Shown: positions 1-5,445 of the stretch, one piece after another
How the letters are laid out: each line of letters begins with the position of its first letter
Numbering within the stretch: the stretch's first letter is position 1
DNA from: an uncultured Ardenticatenia bacterium
Lineage (GTDB): Bacteria; Chloroflexota; Anaerolineae; Promineifilales; Promineifilaceae
NCBI GenBank assembly: GCA_937858165.1
Contig: CALLZA010001033.1
Span: forward strand, 1-6,967
Reading direction: 5' to 3'
DNA: 6,967 nucleotides
Notes under the pieces: generated by a model
Databases searched by the model: none
Told to the model about the DNA's origin: nothing
Seen by the model: the letters and a program-made list of their open reading frames with translations, nothing else
Program-made: the position numbers and the translations under genes

Positions 1-68
1 TTCAAGCAGAAGACGGCATACGAGATCTAGTACGGTCTCGTGGGCTCGGAGATGTGTATAAGAGACAG
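1..68 (+). other. Illumina P7 / Nextera adapter (sequencing artefact)
   Basis: Bases 3-26 match the Illumina P7 flow-cell sequence, bases 27-34 (CTAGTACG) match a Nextera i7 index in adapter orientation (N702), and bases 35-68 match the Nextera read-2 transposase adapter, ending with the 19-base Tn5 mosaic end AGATGTGTATAAGAGACAG at 50-68. The block is untrimmed library adapter joined to genomic DNA at base 69. Translation through it gives the artefact peptide MGSEMCIRDS, which falsely supplies an ATG (position 40) to the first gene. It should be removed before any homology or start-site analysis. It is not a transposon insertion in the organism. Confidence 0.98.
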
Positions 69-69
69 C

Positions 70-1122
70 TCCCAGGGCCTCATCTGCCCCAACTGCGCCG
101 GGGTCGTGCCCGTGGCCGAAGGGCTGCGCGTCGTCCAGTGCCCCTACTGCAATCTGCACTCGCTGGTGCAGGGGGAGCGCGGCGTGCGGCGCTGGCAAGT
201 GGGGCGACAAGTTGACCAGGGCCGGGCCGAAGAAGCCGTGCGCGGCTTCCTGGGCGGCATGCGCAAGGCGCGCGACCTGCGCCGGCTGGCGACTATTGAC
301 GAGATGGTGCTGGCCTATCTGCCCTTCTGGCGCGTCGAGGCGACCGTGGCCGGCTGGCTGTTCGGCCGCGTGCGGAAAGATGACGACGAAACAAAGCCCG
401 ATGAGCACTACGTCTTCGAGACGATGCACTGGAACGACGCCGCCGTCGACGTGTCGGAGTTCGGCGTCCATCGCATCGTCGTCTCGCGGGAGGACCTGTC
501 GCCGTTCGACAGCCAGGCGCTGCACGCCGAGGCGATGGTCTTTGAACCGTCAGAGTCACGCACGGCGGCGCTGGACGAGGCGCGCACCCACTTCGTGCGC
601 CGGGCGCGCCGGGACGCGGCGCAGAAGTCCACCAGCTATGAAAACATCCAGTTGCTGCGGCCGGAGTTTGCCCTGGTCTACTTTCCGGTGTGGATCGGTC
701 GCTACTCCTACCGCAACCGCACCTATCAAGTCGTCGTTGACGGCGCGAGCGGCCGCGTCATGTATGGCAAGGCCCCCGGCAACATCCTCTACCGAGCCGT
801 CGCCCTGGTCGCCGGGCTGGCTGTCGGCAATCTGGTGCTGGTCAACGGCACCATTCTGGCCGCGCTGGCCCAGACGGACGACGACAGCCTGGGGCTGCTG
901 CTGCTGCCCATTGCCGTGGGCCTCGGCCTCATCCTCTACGGCTATCGCCAGTTCCGCTATGGCGAGGAGGTGGAGGACAAGCCGCGCGAATTCCAGAAAG
1001 CGGATGCCGAGGGCGGCTTCCTGGGCGGAGCCATTCCCTCGGTGGCTGACTTGCCCAAGATGATGAAGACCGGCATGACCGTGCTGGAAGACCTGGAAAA
1101 GATGAGCCGCCAAAGGCGCTAG
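70..1122 (+). CDS. Membrane-anchored zinc-ribbon protein, 5' partial
   Basis: About 351 codons remain. The true start lies upstream of the contig, because the only N-terminal ATG in frame is in the adapter. The remaining N terminus is a zinc ribbon with CPNC (85-96) and CPYC (139-150), as expected for one structural Zn ion. Two aromatic motifs follow, YLPFW (316-330) and YFPVW (679-693). The second leads into an SYRNRTYQVVVDGASG stretch and a YGKAP, resembling the 'P-V-W ... Y ... DG/NG-x-x-G-x-x-G-x-x-P' signature of zinc-ribbon membrane proteins often annotated as TFIIB-type zinc-ribbon or PriA-like. Two hydrophobic segments (about 782-870 and 889-948) separated by an Asp-rich turn suggest a two-helix membrane anchor, followed by a charged soluble tail. 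The next gene starts 3 nt after the stop and also begins with a zinc ribbon. The function is unknown; scaffold or nucleic-acid/protein-binding roles are possible but not shown. Confidence 0.85.
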   Translation, partial: SQGLICPNCAGVVPVAEGLRVVQCPYCNLHSLVQGERGVRRWQVGRQVDQGRAEEAVRGFLGGMRKARDLRRLATIDEMVLAYLPFWRVEATVAGWLFGRVRKDDDETKPDEHYVFETMHWNDAAVDVSEFGVHRIVVSREDLSPFDSQALHAEAMVFEPSESRTAALDEARTHFVRRARRDAAQKSTSYENIQLLRPEFALVYFPVWIGRYSYRNRTYQVVVDGASGRVMYGKAPGNILYRAVALVAGLAVGNLVLVNGTILAALAQTDDDSLGLLLLPIAVGLGLILYGYRQFRYGEEVEDKPREFQKADAEGGFLGGAIPSVADLPKMMKTGMTVLEDLEKMSRQRR

Positions 1123-1125
1123 GTT

Positions 1126-1710
1126 ATGAAGCTACTCCTCCTCCGCTGTCCCCGCTGCAACCACGCCCTGACGCCCGGCAATGACGACGTCGTCGTGCAG
1201 TGTCCCAACTGTCACGCCGCCGTGGGCATCAGTGAGGGCGGGCTGCAACTATCGCCCGCGCACTACGCCACGCCGACGCAACCACAACCGGAGACGTGGC
1301 TGCCGTTCTGGGTCTATCGCGGCCAGGTCACATTCCAGTCGCCCCGGCCGCAGGCCGGCCCCTCGCCACAGCAAGAGGCACAGACGTTCTGGCCCCAGCC
1401 GCGCCACTTCTACATCCCCGCCTGGGCCGGCGAATTGGCCGACGCCCGCGACCTGGTCGCCGATCTGCTGGCCAAGCAGCCGTTGCTGAGCGCCGTCACG
1501 CCGCCCGAAGACGCCGTCTTCCTGCCGGTGGCCCTCACCACAGAGGACGGCCACAAGCTGCTGGAACTGGTAATCGTCAGCCTGGAGGCCCAGCGCAAAG
1601 ACTGGCTGGAGTCCCTGAAGTTCGATCTGCGGCTAGACAGCGAGGCGCTGTGGCTGCTGCCGGCGCGCAGCGACAGCGACGGCTGGTCGCTGCTGATCAA
1701 GGGCGTCTAG
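1126..1710 (+). CDS. Small zinc-ribbon protein, hypothetical
   Basis: The 194-residue product opens with a zinc ribbon, C8-P-R-C11 and C26-P-N-C29. Next come a Pro/Gln-rich spacer, a WLPFW motif (residues 58-62, bases 1297-1311) and an FYIPAW motif (bases 1408-1425). These mirror the order of the zinc ribbon, LPFW and YFPVW motifs in the upstream gene. There is no signal peptide or clear membrane helix; the Leu-rich start MKLLLLRC is too short and is part of the ribbon. The C-terminal half is a mixed alpha/beta-looking soluble domain that I do not recognise. The ATG lies 3 nt after the preceding stop, with a weak AAAGG (1112-1116) inside the end of that gene, so translation is probably coupled. 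The product is probably a cytosolic partner or diverged paralogue of the membrane protein. The function is unknown. Confidence 0.85.
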   Translation: MKLLLLRCPRCNHALTPGNDDVVVQCPNCHAAVGISEGGLQLSPAHYATPTQPQPETWLPFWVYRGQVTFQSPRPQAGPSPQQEAQTFWPQPRHFYIPAWAGELADARDLVADLLAKQPLLSAVTPPEDAVFLPVALTTEDGHKLLELVIVSLEAQRKDWLESLKFDLRLDSEALWLLPARSDSDGWSLLIKGV

Positions 1711-1725
1711 CGCCGTGGCAATGGG

Positions 1726-2175
1726 TCACTCACCGGCCAGCCCGGCGACGATCTTGGCGATGCGTCGCTGCCGTGTCTCGGCCGCCTTGGCCGTCGTCAC
1801 CTGCCGCACGTGCTCCTTGCGCGCCGAATAGCTGAGGGCATCGAAAGCGGCGCGCAAGCCCGGCGGCTCCACTAGCGCCGCGGCCAGATCGTCGGGCACG
1901 TCCACAGTGCGCGGCTGCTCGTCCAGTTCGAGGGTGATTTCCACGCTCTGCCCCGCCTCAACCCCGGCCGCGGCGCGGTGTTCCTGGCTCAAGGGCAGCA
2001 TATAGACATCGCCATAGGCGGCGACGGTGCTGCGATAGCGGTGGCCGCCGATGTGGACGACGACCGGCGGCCGTTTGCCTACCCCGAACGTCGCCACCAC
2101 CTCGGCCGGCACGGGGATGCCGGTGGCGTTCTTCTCGTCGTCCTTTGATATAGTGGTCGTGTAGGTTGCTTTCAC
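1726..2175 (-). CDS. DUF1905 / YdeI-OmpD-associated (OmdA) family protein
   Basis: The 149-residue product begins with a DUF1905-type beta-barrel, roughly residues 1-87: MKATYTTTISKDDEKNATGI, an I-P-V-P segment, and G-x-R-P-P-V-V-V-H-I-G-G-H-R-Y-R-S-T. It ends with an OmdA-type helical tail, roughly residues 90-149, marked by VDVPDDLAAAL, FDALSYSARKEHV and AKAAETRQRRIAKI. This two-domain order and length are typical of small soluble proteins named 'bacteriocin-protection, YdeI or OmpD-associated'. Their biochemical role is not established; the name comes from distant enterobacterial relatives. The start is GTG (complement of 2173-2175), backed by AAGGAG eight bases upstream. An ATG seven bases further upstream is in another frame. 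The gene is convergent with the zinc-ribbon pair (15 nt between stops) and divergent from ridA. Confidence 0.88.
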   Translation of the reverse strand: MKATYTTTISKDDEKNATGIPVPAEVVATFGVGKRPPVVVHIGGHRYRSTVAAYGDVYMLPLSQEHRAAAGVEAGQSVEITLELDEQPRTVDVPDDLAAALVEPPGLRAAFDALSYSARKEHVRQVTTAKAAETRQRRIAKIVAGLAGE

Positions 2176-2183
2176 CGATCACA

Positions 2184-2189
2184 CTCCTT
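2184..2189 (-). promoter_or_regulatory. Ribosome binding site fixing the GTG start of the YdeI-like gene
   Basis: On the - strand this reads AAGGAG, with an 8-nt spacer to the GTG at 2175. It supports the GTG start and in-frame translation, and it lies only 5 nt downstream (in the - direction) of the palindrome arm that ends at 2195. Confidence 0.75.
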
Positions 2190-2194
2190 CACAC

Positions 2195-2243
2195 CGGCTG
2201 ATTTCACATCCTCAGATACGAAATCAGCCGCGCATCTGAGGAT
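2195..2243. repeat. Two interlocked perfect inverted repeats (A-B-A'-B')
   Basis: Arm A at 2195-2205 (CGGCTGATTTC) is the exact complement of A' at 2220-2230 (GAAATCAGCCG). Arm B at 2208-2217 (ATCCTCAGAT) is the exact complement of B' at 2234-2243 (ATCTGAGGAT). The order A, B, A', B' makes the two stems (11 and 10 bp) overlap. Linkers are only 2, 2 and 3 nt, so a full pseudoknot with both complete stems looks sterically strained, and two mutually exclusive hairpins are more plausible in RNA. Alternatively these are DNA operators. The block sits 20-68 nt upstream of the YdeI-like GTG start and 137 nt upstream of the ridA start. No T-run follows, so it is not an ordinary intrinsic terminator. 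The arms are certain; the role is not. Confidence 0.85.
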
Positions 2244-2273
2244 CCGCGCTCCGCCACAAATGAGAAGCTACTA

Positions 2274-2302
2274 TTGCCGTCCGCAATCGAAAGGAATATA
2301 AA
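2274..2302 (+). promoter_or_regulatory. Putative sigma70-type promoter for ridA
   Basis: TTGCCG (2274-2279) and TATAAA (2297-2302) are separated by 17 bp, matching 4/6 and 5/6 of the consensus. The predicted transcript start near 2309 would give a leader of about 70 nt. This AT-richer leader contains a small inverted repeat, ACAATC (2332-2337) with GATTGT (2344-2349), of unknown meaning. Confidence 0.45.
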
Positions 2303-2379
2303 CGAAGTTACACCGTTTTTACAATCCCTTCACAATCATCAACGATTGTCGATCTACCCTTTCGACATAAGGAGCGCCC

Positions 2380-2769
2380 ATGGAAAAGCAACGTATTCAC
2401 AGCAACGACGCCCCGGCGGCCGTCGGCCCCTACTCCCAGGCCGTCCGCGTCGGCGATTTTCTCTTCACCGCCGGGCAGGTGGCCCTTGACCCCGTTGGTG
2501 GCGAGTTGGTCGGCGACGATGTGGCCGCGCAGACGGAGCAGGTCATGCGCAATCTGCGCGCCGTCCTGGCTGCCGCGGGCACCGACCTGGCCCACGTGGT
2601 CAAGACGACCGTCTTCCTGAAGAGCATGGGCGACTTTGCGGCCATGAACGCCGTCTACGCCCGCCACTTCCCCGAACCCTTCCCGGCCCGCTCTACCGTC
2701 GAAGTCGGCGCGCTGCCCAAAGGGGGGTTGGTCGAAATCGAGTGTATAGCGCTCATCAATCAGAAGTGA
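2380..2769 (+). CDS. ridA: RidA family reactive imine/enamine deaminase
   Basis: The 129-residue product is full length for the RidA (YjgF/YER057c/UK114) family. These cytosolic trimers hydrolyse reactive 2-aminoacrylate and related enamines/imines, formed by PLP enzymes such as threonine/serine dehydratase, to 2-keto acids and ammonia. Visible family motifs are APAAVGPYSQAV (residues 11-22), FTAGQV (29-34), a TxQVMRNLRAVLAAAG-like helix, VVKTTVFL (73-80) and the signature FPARSTVEVGALPKGG (101-116). The active-site Arg corresponds to R104, with Tyr18 and Glu119 also in place, so catalytic RidA activity is likely. The start is ATG with AAGGAG (2369-2374) at 5-nt spacing. The TGA stop is embedded in the first unit of a heptad repeat array. 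Nothing nearby suggests a dedicated pathway. Confidence 0.95.
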   Translation: MEKQRIHSNDAPAAVGPYSQAVRVGDFLFTAGQVALDPVGGELVGDDVAAQTEQVMRNLRAVLAAAGTDLAHVVKTTVFLKSMGDFAAMNAVYARHFPEPFPARSTVEVGALPKGGLVEIECIALINQK

Positions 2770-2863
2770 CGAGTGACAAGTGACGAGTGACGAGTAAGAA
2801 ATGCGAAGCGCCTCTTAACTCGTCACTCTTGCTTGTCACTCATCACTGGCAACCGGTCACTTG
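2764..2863. repeat. Inverted array of 7-bp RAGTGAC units after ridA
   Basis: Four units of (A/G)AGTGAC run at an exact 7-bp period from 2764 to 2791, followed by a degenerate fifth (GAGTAAG, 2792-2798). After a 15-nt spacer the complement GTCACTC/T recurs, with GTCAC starting at 2822, 2835 and 2856 and a variant ATCAC at 2842. Bases 2785-2798 pair with 2814-2828 with one bulged base, and 2771-2779 pair with 2833-2841, so transcript or single-stranded DNA can fold into a long imperfect hairpin. The array includes the ridA TGA (2767-2769) and ends 2 nt before the response-regulator ATG, so the whole gap consists of repeat. It has no uniform spacers or long repeats, so it is not CRISPR. It resembles in style the short tandem repeats known from filamentous cyanobacteria. 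Confidence 0.85.
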
Positions 2864-2865
2864 TT

Positions 2866-3552
2866 ATGCCAGAGACAATACTGATCGCCGACGACGAAGC
2901 CAGCATCCGCGACCTGGCGCGGCTCTACCTGGAGAAGGAGGGCTTCCGCGTACGCACGGCCGAAGACGGCGTGGCGGCGCTGGACGACGTGCGCCGCGAC
3001 CCGCCGGCCCTGCTCATCCTCGATCTGATGATGCCGCGCATGGACGGCTGGGAGGTCTGCCGCCGCGTGCGCGCCGAGGGCAACTTGCCCATCCTGATGC
3101 TAACCGCCCGCGACCAGGACATCGACAAGATCGTCGGCCTGGAGATGGGGGCCGATGACTACCTGACCAAGCCGTTCAACCCGCGCGAGCTGGTCGCCCG
3201 CGTGCGCGCCATCTTGCGCCGCGCCGGGGCGGCCACGCCGGCGGAACGGCCGCGCCGCTTCGGTCGCGTCGAGATCGACCCGGCCAGCCGCGAGGTCACC
3301 GTCGACGGCGAGGCGATTGTCCTGCGGGCCAAGGAGTTCGACCTGTTGTTGACGCTGGCCGACCACGCCAACCAGGTGCTCTCGCGCGAGCAACTGCTCG
3401 ACCGCGTCTGGGGCTACGAGTTCTACGGCCAGACACGCACCGTTGACGTTCACGTGGCCCATCTGCGCGAGCGGTTGGCCGGCAGCGGGCTGGAGATCGA
3501 CACCGTCTGGGGACGAGGCTACAAGCTGGCCGGCCGCGAAGAGAGGACATAG
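2866..3552 (+). CDS. OmpR/PhoB-type response regulator
   Basis: The 228-residue two-domain transcription regulator has an N-terminal receiver domain (about 3-119) with the acidic pair D9/D10, phospho-acceptor D53 in LLILDLMMPRMDG, T80 in MLTAR, and K102 in YLTKPF. The C-terminal winged helix (about 132-223) contains VLRAKEFDLL, LSREQLLDRVWG, RTVDVHVAHLRERL and WGRGYKL, typical of OmpR/PhoB DNA binders. Phosphorylation of D53 would promote dimer binding to tandem DNA sites. ATG 2866 is chosen because the receiver fold begins there. An in-frame TTG at 2833 would add 11 residues encoded by repeat DNA. No Shine-Dalgarno is seen before 2866. No histidine kinase is adjacent: downstream lies a phosphatase of a different family. 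The partner kinase must therefore be elsewhere, and targets cannot be assigned. Confidence 0.93.
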   Translation: MPETILIADDEASIRDLARLYLEKEGFRVRTAEDGVAALDDVRRDPPALLILDLMMPRMDGWEVCRRVRAEGNLPILMLTARDQDIDKIVGLEMGADDYLTKPFNPRELVARVRAILRRAGAATPAERPRRFGRVEIDPASREVTVDGEAIVLRAKEFDLLLTLADHANQVLSREQLLDRVWGYEFYGQTRTVDVHVAHLRERLAGSGLEIDTVWGRGYKLAGREERT

Positions 3553-3557
3553 ACGCC

Positions 3558-4199
3558 ATGACGACCATCTCTCTGGTGCGCCATGGGCTGGTGGACAACC
3601 CCAGTCAGGTCTACTACGGTCGTCTGCCCGGCTTCCGGCTGGCTCCCGAAGGGCGCGCCCAGGCCGTCGCTGCCGGCCGCCTGCTGGCTGCACACCCACA
3701 GCCCATCGCCGCCATCTACCACAGTCCCATGCAGCGCGCCGCCGAGACCGCGGCCCTCATTCGCGACCAACTGGCCGCGCCGCCGTCGCTGATCGAGTCG
3801 CCCCTGCTCATCGAGATTAACTCCCCCTTCGACGGCACGCCGATCGCCGAGATGGAGCGCCGCAACTGGGAGCTGTACAGCGGTGTCGGCCCACCCCACG
3901 AGCAACCGGCCGACGTTCAGGCGCGCCTGCTGGCGTTCTTTGACGCCGCCCGCGCCGCCCATCCGGGCCGGCACGTGGTGGCGGTCAGCCACGGCGATCC
4001 GATTCTGTTCGCTATCCTGTGGGGGTTGGGGCGGCCGATCACCAAGGATCAGCGCCCGTTCCTGGTCGAGTGGGGCATCGACGGCGGCTATCCCGGCTGC
4101 GCCTGTATCGCCACCTTCACCTGGCCCGACGGCACAGATGAGCAGCGGCCCCGCTTTAGCTATCAGACACCGAGGGCAGAGCCATTGCGAGGTCAGTGA
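3558..4199 (+). CDS. Histidine phosphatase family protein (phosphoglycerate mutase-like)
   Basis: The 213-residue product belongs to branch 1 of the histidine phosphatase superfamily, whose enzymes use a phospho-histidine intermediate. The signature LVRHG gives R8 and nucleophile H9. SPMQRAAETA supplies R60 of the phosphate pocket. E86 is placed near the usual catalytic acid. VSHGDP supplies the second histidine, H145. All four are present, so it should be an active phosphomonoesterase or mutase; substrate cannot be read from the sequence. The LVDNP and 'YYGRLPGFRLAPEGRAQA' segments are like the 'G..PG..L...G..QA' of SixA/CobC/GpmB-like members. It starts 5 nt after the regulator stop, with GAGAGGA at 3541-3547 (10-nt spacing), so the two genes are probably one transcript. 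It is cytosolic, with no signal peptide. The last 20 or so residues look like an unstructured tail. Confidence 0.92.
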   Translation: MTTISLVRHGLVDNPSQVYYGRLPGFRLAPEGRAQAVAAGRLLAAHPQPIAAIYHSPMQRAAETAALIRDQLAAPPSLIESPLLIEINSPFDGTPIAEMERRNWELYSGVGPPHEQPADVQARLLAFFDAARAAHPGRHVVAVSHGDPILFAILWGLGRPITKDQRPFLVEWGIDGGYPGCACIATFTWPDGTDEQRPRFSYQTPRAEPLRGQ

Positions 4200-4200
4200 A

Positions 4201-4281
4201 AGCTCACGCAAAGGACAACCAAGGCAGCAAGGAGCGCCAAGAGACCCTCTTTTTGCGTTCTTGGCGACCTGTGCGTGAGCT
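4201..4281. repeat. Nested inverted repeat after the phosphatase gene
   Basis: AGCTCACGCA (4201-4210) is the exact complement of TGCGTGAGCT (4272-4281). After an A/G mismatch the stem continues for 3 bp (4212-4214 with 4268-4270). Inside lies a second stem, CGCCAAGA (4235-4242) with TCTTGGCG (4259-4266). The element begins 1 nt after the phosphatase TGA. Its word content (CACGCAAAGG, AAGGAGCGCCAAGA, TTGCGTTCTTGGCG) resembles the dispersed 'CACGCAAAGRCGCAAAG' palindromes I recall from various bacterial genomes; this is recall, not a search. A run of five T at 4250-4254 inside the loop follows only a weak 5-bp AT-rich stem, so terminator function is possible but not convincing. Confidence 0.75.
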
Positions 4282-4311
4282 CTTAACGGTCCGCCCAACC
4301 CGATTACAATG

Positions 4312-4340
4312 TTGGCAAAGCGGCTCAAGGGTTATATGAT
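4312..4340 (+). promoter_or_regulatory. Sigma70-type promoter for the phosphonate transporter genes
   Basis: TTGGCA (4312-4317) and TATGAT (4335-4340) are separated by exactly 17 bp, and each matches 5/6 of the consensus. It lies in a 235-nt gap, downstream of the inverted repeat and about 95 nt before the phnD ATG. The predicted start of transcription is near 4347. No recognisable Pho box was seen. Confidence 0.6.
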
Positions 4341-4343
4341 AAC

Positions 4344-4398
4344 GGTGCCACGCGCCCTTCCCCATCACGCCGAGAAGACCCTATGGTCGCGCGGCACC
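4344..4398 (+). promoter_or_regulatory. Foldable leader hairpin upstream of phnD
   Basis: GGTGCC (4344-4349) pairs with GGCACC (4393-4398). After one A/C mismatch, CGCG (4351-4354) pairs with CGCG (4388-4391), giving a 10-bp GC-rich stem with a 33-nt loop. Within the loop GACC (4377-4380) could pair with GGTC (4385-4388), which competes for one base of the outer stem. If transcription starts near 4347 the first few stem bases would be lost but 7 bp would remain. It does not match a riboswitch class I can recognise. Confidence 0.4.
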
Positions 4399-4424
4399 TT
4401 GTCATTCAGTTCACGTTAGAGAGT

Positions 4425-4430
4425 GGAGGA
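4425..4430 (+). promoter_or_regulatory. Strong ribosome binding site deciding the phnD start
   Basis: GGAGGA is followed by 4 nt (AAGA) and then ATG 4435. It overlaps an in-frame GTG at 4423, which would otherwise extend the protein by four residues. The site makes ATG 4435 the real start and places the signal peptide Lys/Arg at residues 4-5. Confidence 0.85.
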
Positions 4431-4434
4431 AAGA

Positions 4435-5445
4435 ATGAACGTCCGTAAATTGTCCCTGTTTGTTGTGCTCATGCTCATGCTGGCCCTGGCCGTAGCGGCC
4501 TGTGGCGGCGGCGGCACCGAGACGGCGGCGACCGTCGAACCGGCGGCCGAAGAGCCGGCGGCCGAAGAGCCGGCGGCCGAGGAACCGGCTGCGGAAGAAC
4601 CGGCGGCCGAAGAACCCGCGGCCACCGACCTCGGCACGGCCGAAAACCCCATCGTCATGTCCTTTGTCCCCTCCGGCGACACCCAGGACATCATCGCCAG
4701 CGGCGACACGTTGGCGATGATGCTGAGCGAGGCCACCGGCCTGGTGGTCGAAGCCAACGTCGGCACCGACTTCTCGGCGGTGCGCGAGGCGATGTGCGCC
4801 GGCCAGGCCCACATCGGCTGGTTGAACACGTTCAACTACGTCATGGCGAACGAACAGTGCGGCGTCGATGCCGGCCTGGTCACGTCGCGTTTTGACGCCA
4901 CGACCTACTCCGGCCAGATCATCGTCCGCGCCGACAGCGGCATCGAGACGCTGGCCGACTTGGAAGGCAAGGTCATGTGCTGGGTTGACCCGGCCTCGAC
5001 CTCCGGCTACATCATCCCGCGCATTATGCTGGCGGCTGAAGGCGTCGACCCCGACACCGCCTTCAGCGAGACGATCGAAGCCGGCTCGCACAACAACGTT
5101 GTGACCCAGGTCTACAACGGCGACTGTGACGCCGGCGCGACCTTCGCCGACGCCCGCACCGGCATCGAAGAGGAGTTCCCGGATGTGCTAGACGTAGTGG
5201 CCGTTCTGGCGACGACCAGCGAAATCCCCAACGACAGCGTTTCGTTTATTGCCGACTTCCCGGCCGAGATGCGGGCCGAAGTCGTCGCCGCCCTGCTCGA
5301 CATCTCCGCCTCGCCGGAAGGGCAGGAAGCGCTGAACACCCTGTACAACATCGAGGCGTTGCAGGAGTCGGACGACTCGTTCTACGACACCTTCCGCGCC
5401 GACCTGAGCCGCGCCGGCCTCAACATCGAAGAGCTGGCCCAGTAG
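4435..5445 (+). CDS. phnD: Phosphonate/phosphite-type ABC transporter substrate-binding lipoprotein
   Basis: The 336-residue product has an N-terminal lipoprotein signal: R4-K5, a hydrophobic core at about 6-20, and lipobox V20-A21-A22-C23. C23 should be lipidated and tether the protein outside the membrane. A linker follows (24-70) with five EPAAE units and a sixth ending in T. The binding domain (about 71-336) has the PhnD-family marks: NPIVMSFVPSGDT near the start, a VDPASTSGYIIPR loop (D185 to G191), GSHNNVVTQVYNGDCDAGATFADAR (GSHNN from residue 217), and a closing helix region. These Ser/Thr/His loops hold the phosphonate or phosphite group in the family. Position before phnC and a long membrane protein supports a PhnD-type importer. 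Phosphite, hypophosphite and alkylphosphonate are all possible ligands; the sequence alone does not decide. No phn C-P lyase genes are in the window. Confidence 0.93.
   Translation: MNVRKLSLFVVLMLMLALAVAACGGGGTETAATVEPAAEEPAAEEPAAEEPAAEEPAAEEPAATDLGTAENPIVMSFVPSGDTQDIIASGDTLAMMLSEATGLVVEANVGTDFSAVREAMCAGQAHIGWLNTFNYVMANEQCGVDAGLVTSRFDATTYSGQIIVRADSGIETLADLEGKVMCWVDPASTSGYIIPRIMLAAEGVDPDTAFSETIEAGSHNNVVTQVYNGDCDAGATFADARTGIEEEFPDVLDVVAVLATTSEIPNDSVSFIADFPAEMRAEVVAALLDISASPEGQEALNTLYNIEALQESDDSFYDTFRADLSRAGLNIEELAQ
4537..4626 (+). repeat. 15-bp coding tandem repeat (EPAAE linker)
   Basis: Five in-frame 15-bp units encode EPAAE (residues 35-59), and a sixth encodes EPAAT (60-64). Units differ at synonymous positions (GAA/GAG, CCG/CCC, GCG/GCT, GCC/GCG), so the peptide is conserved more than the DNA, although slippage in copy number is expected. 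It forms an extended acidic tether between the lipid anchor and the binding domain. Confidence 0.95.

Noticed and set aside
50..68. Tn5-type transposon end
   Set aside because: The mosaic end is directly joined to P7 and index sequence, so it comes from library preparation.
40..69. ATG start at position 40 for the first zinc-ribbon gene
   Set aside because: The codons lie in the Nextera adapter; the peptide MGSEMCIRDS is a library artefact.
1702..1714. Small hairpin GGCG/CGCC between the convergent genes as a terminator
   Set aside because: Only 4 bp of stem and no T-run; expected by chance at this base composition.
2764..2863. CRISPR array
   Set aside because: Units are 7 bp with no spacers, and the two halves are inverted copies; no cas gene is present.
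2833..2865. TTG start for the response regulator, adding 11 residues
   Set aside because: The extension is encoded by the heptad repeat and precedes the normal receiver-domain start; no ribosome site supports it.
3519..4328. Long open frame on the - strand opposite the phosphatase (269 codons)
   Set aside because: The + strand frame has all catalytic residues of a known family; the antisense frame shows none and crosses the inverted repeat.
4411..5091. Long open frame on the - strand opposite phnD (226 codons)
   Set aside because: It is the antisense shadow of a well-supported lipoprotein gene in GC-rich DNA; its composition is low-complexity Gly/Arg/Phe opposite the EPAAE repeat, and no family is recognisable.
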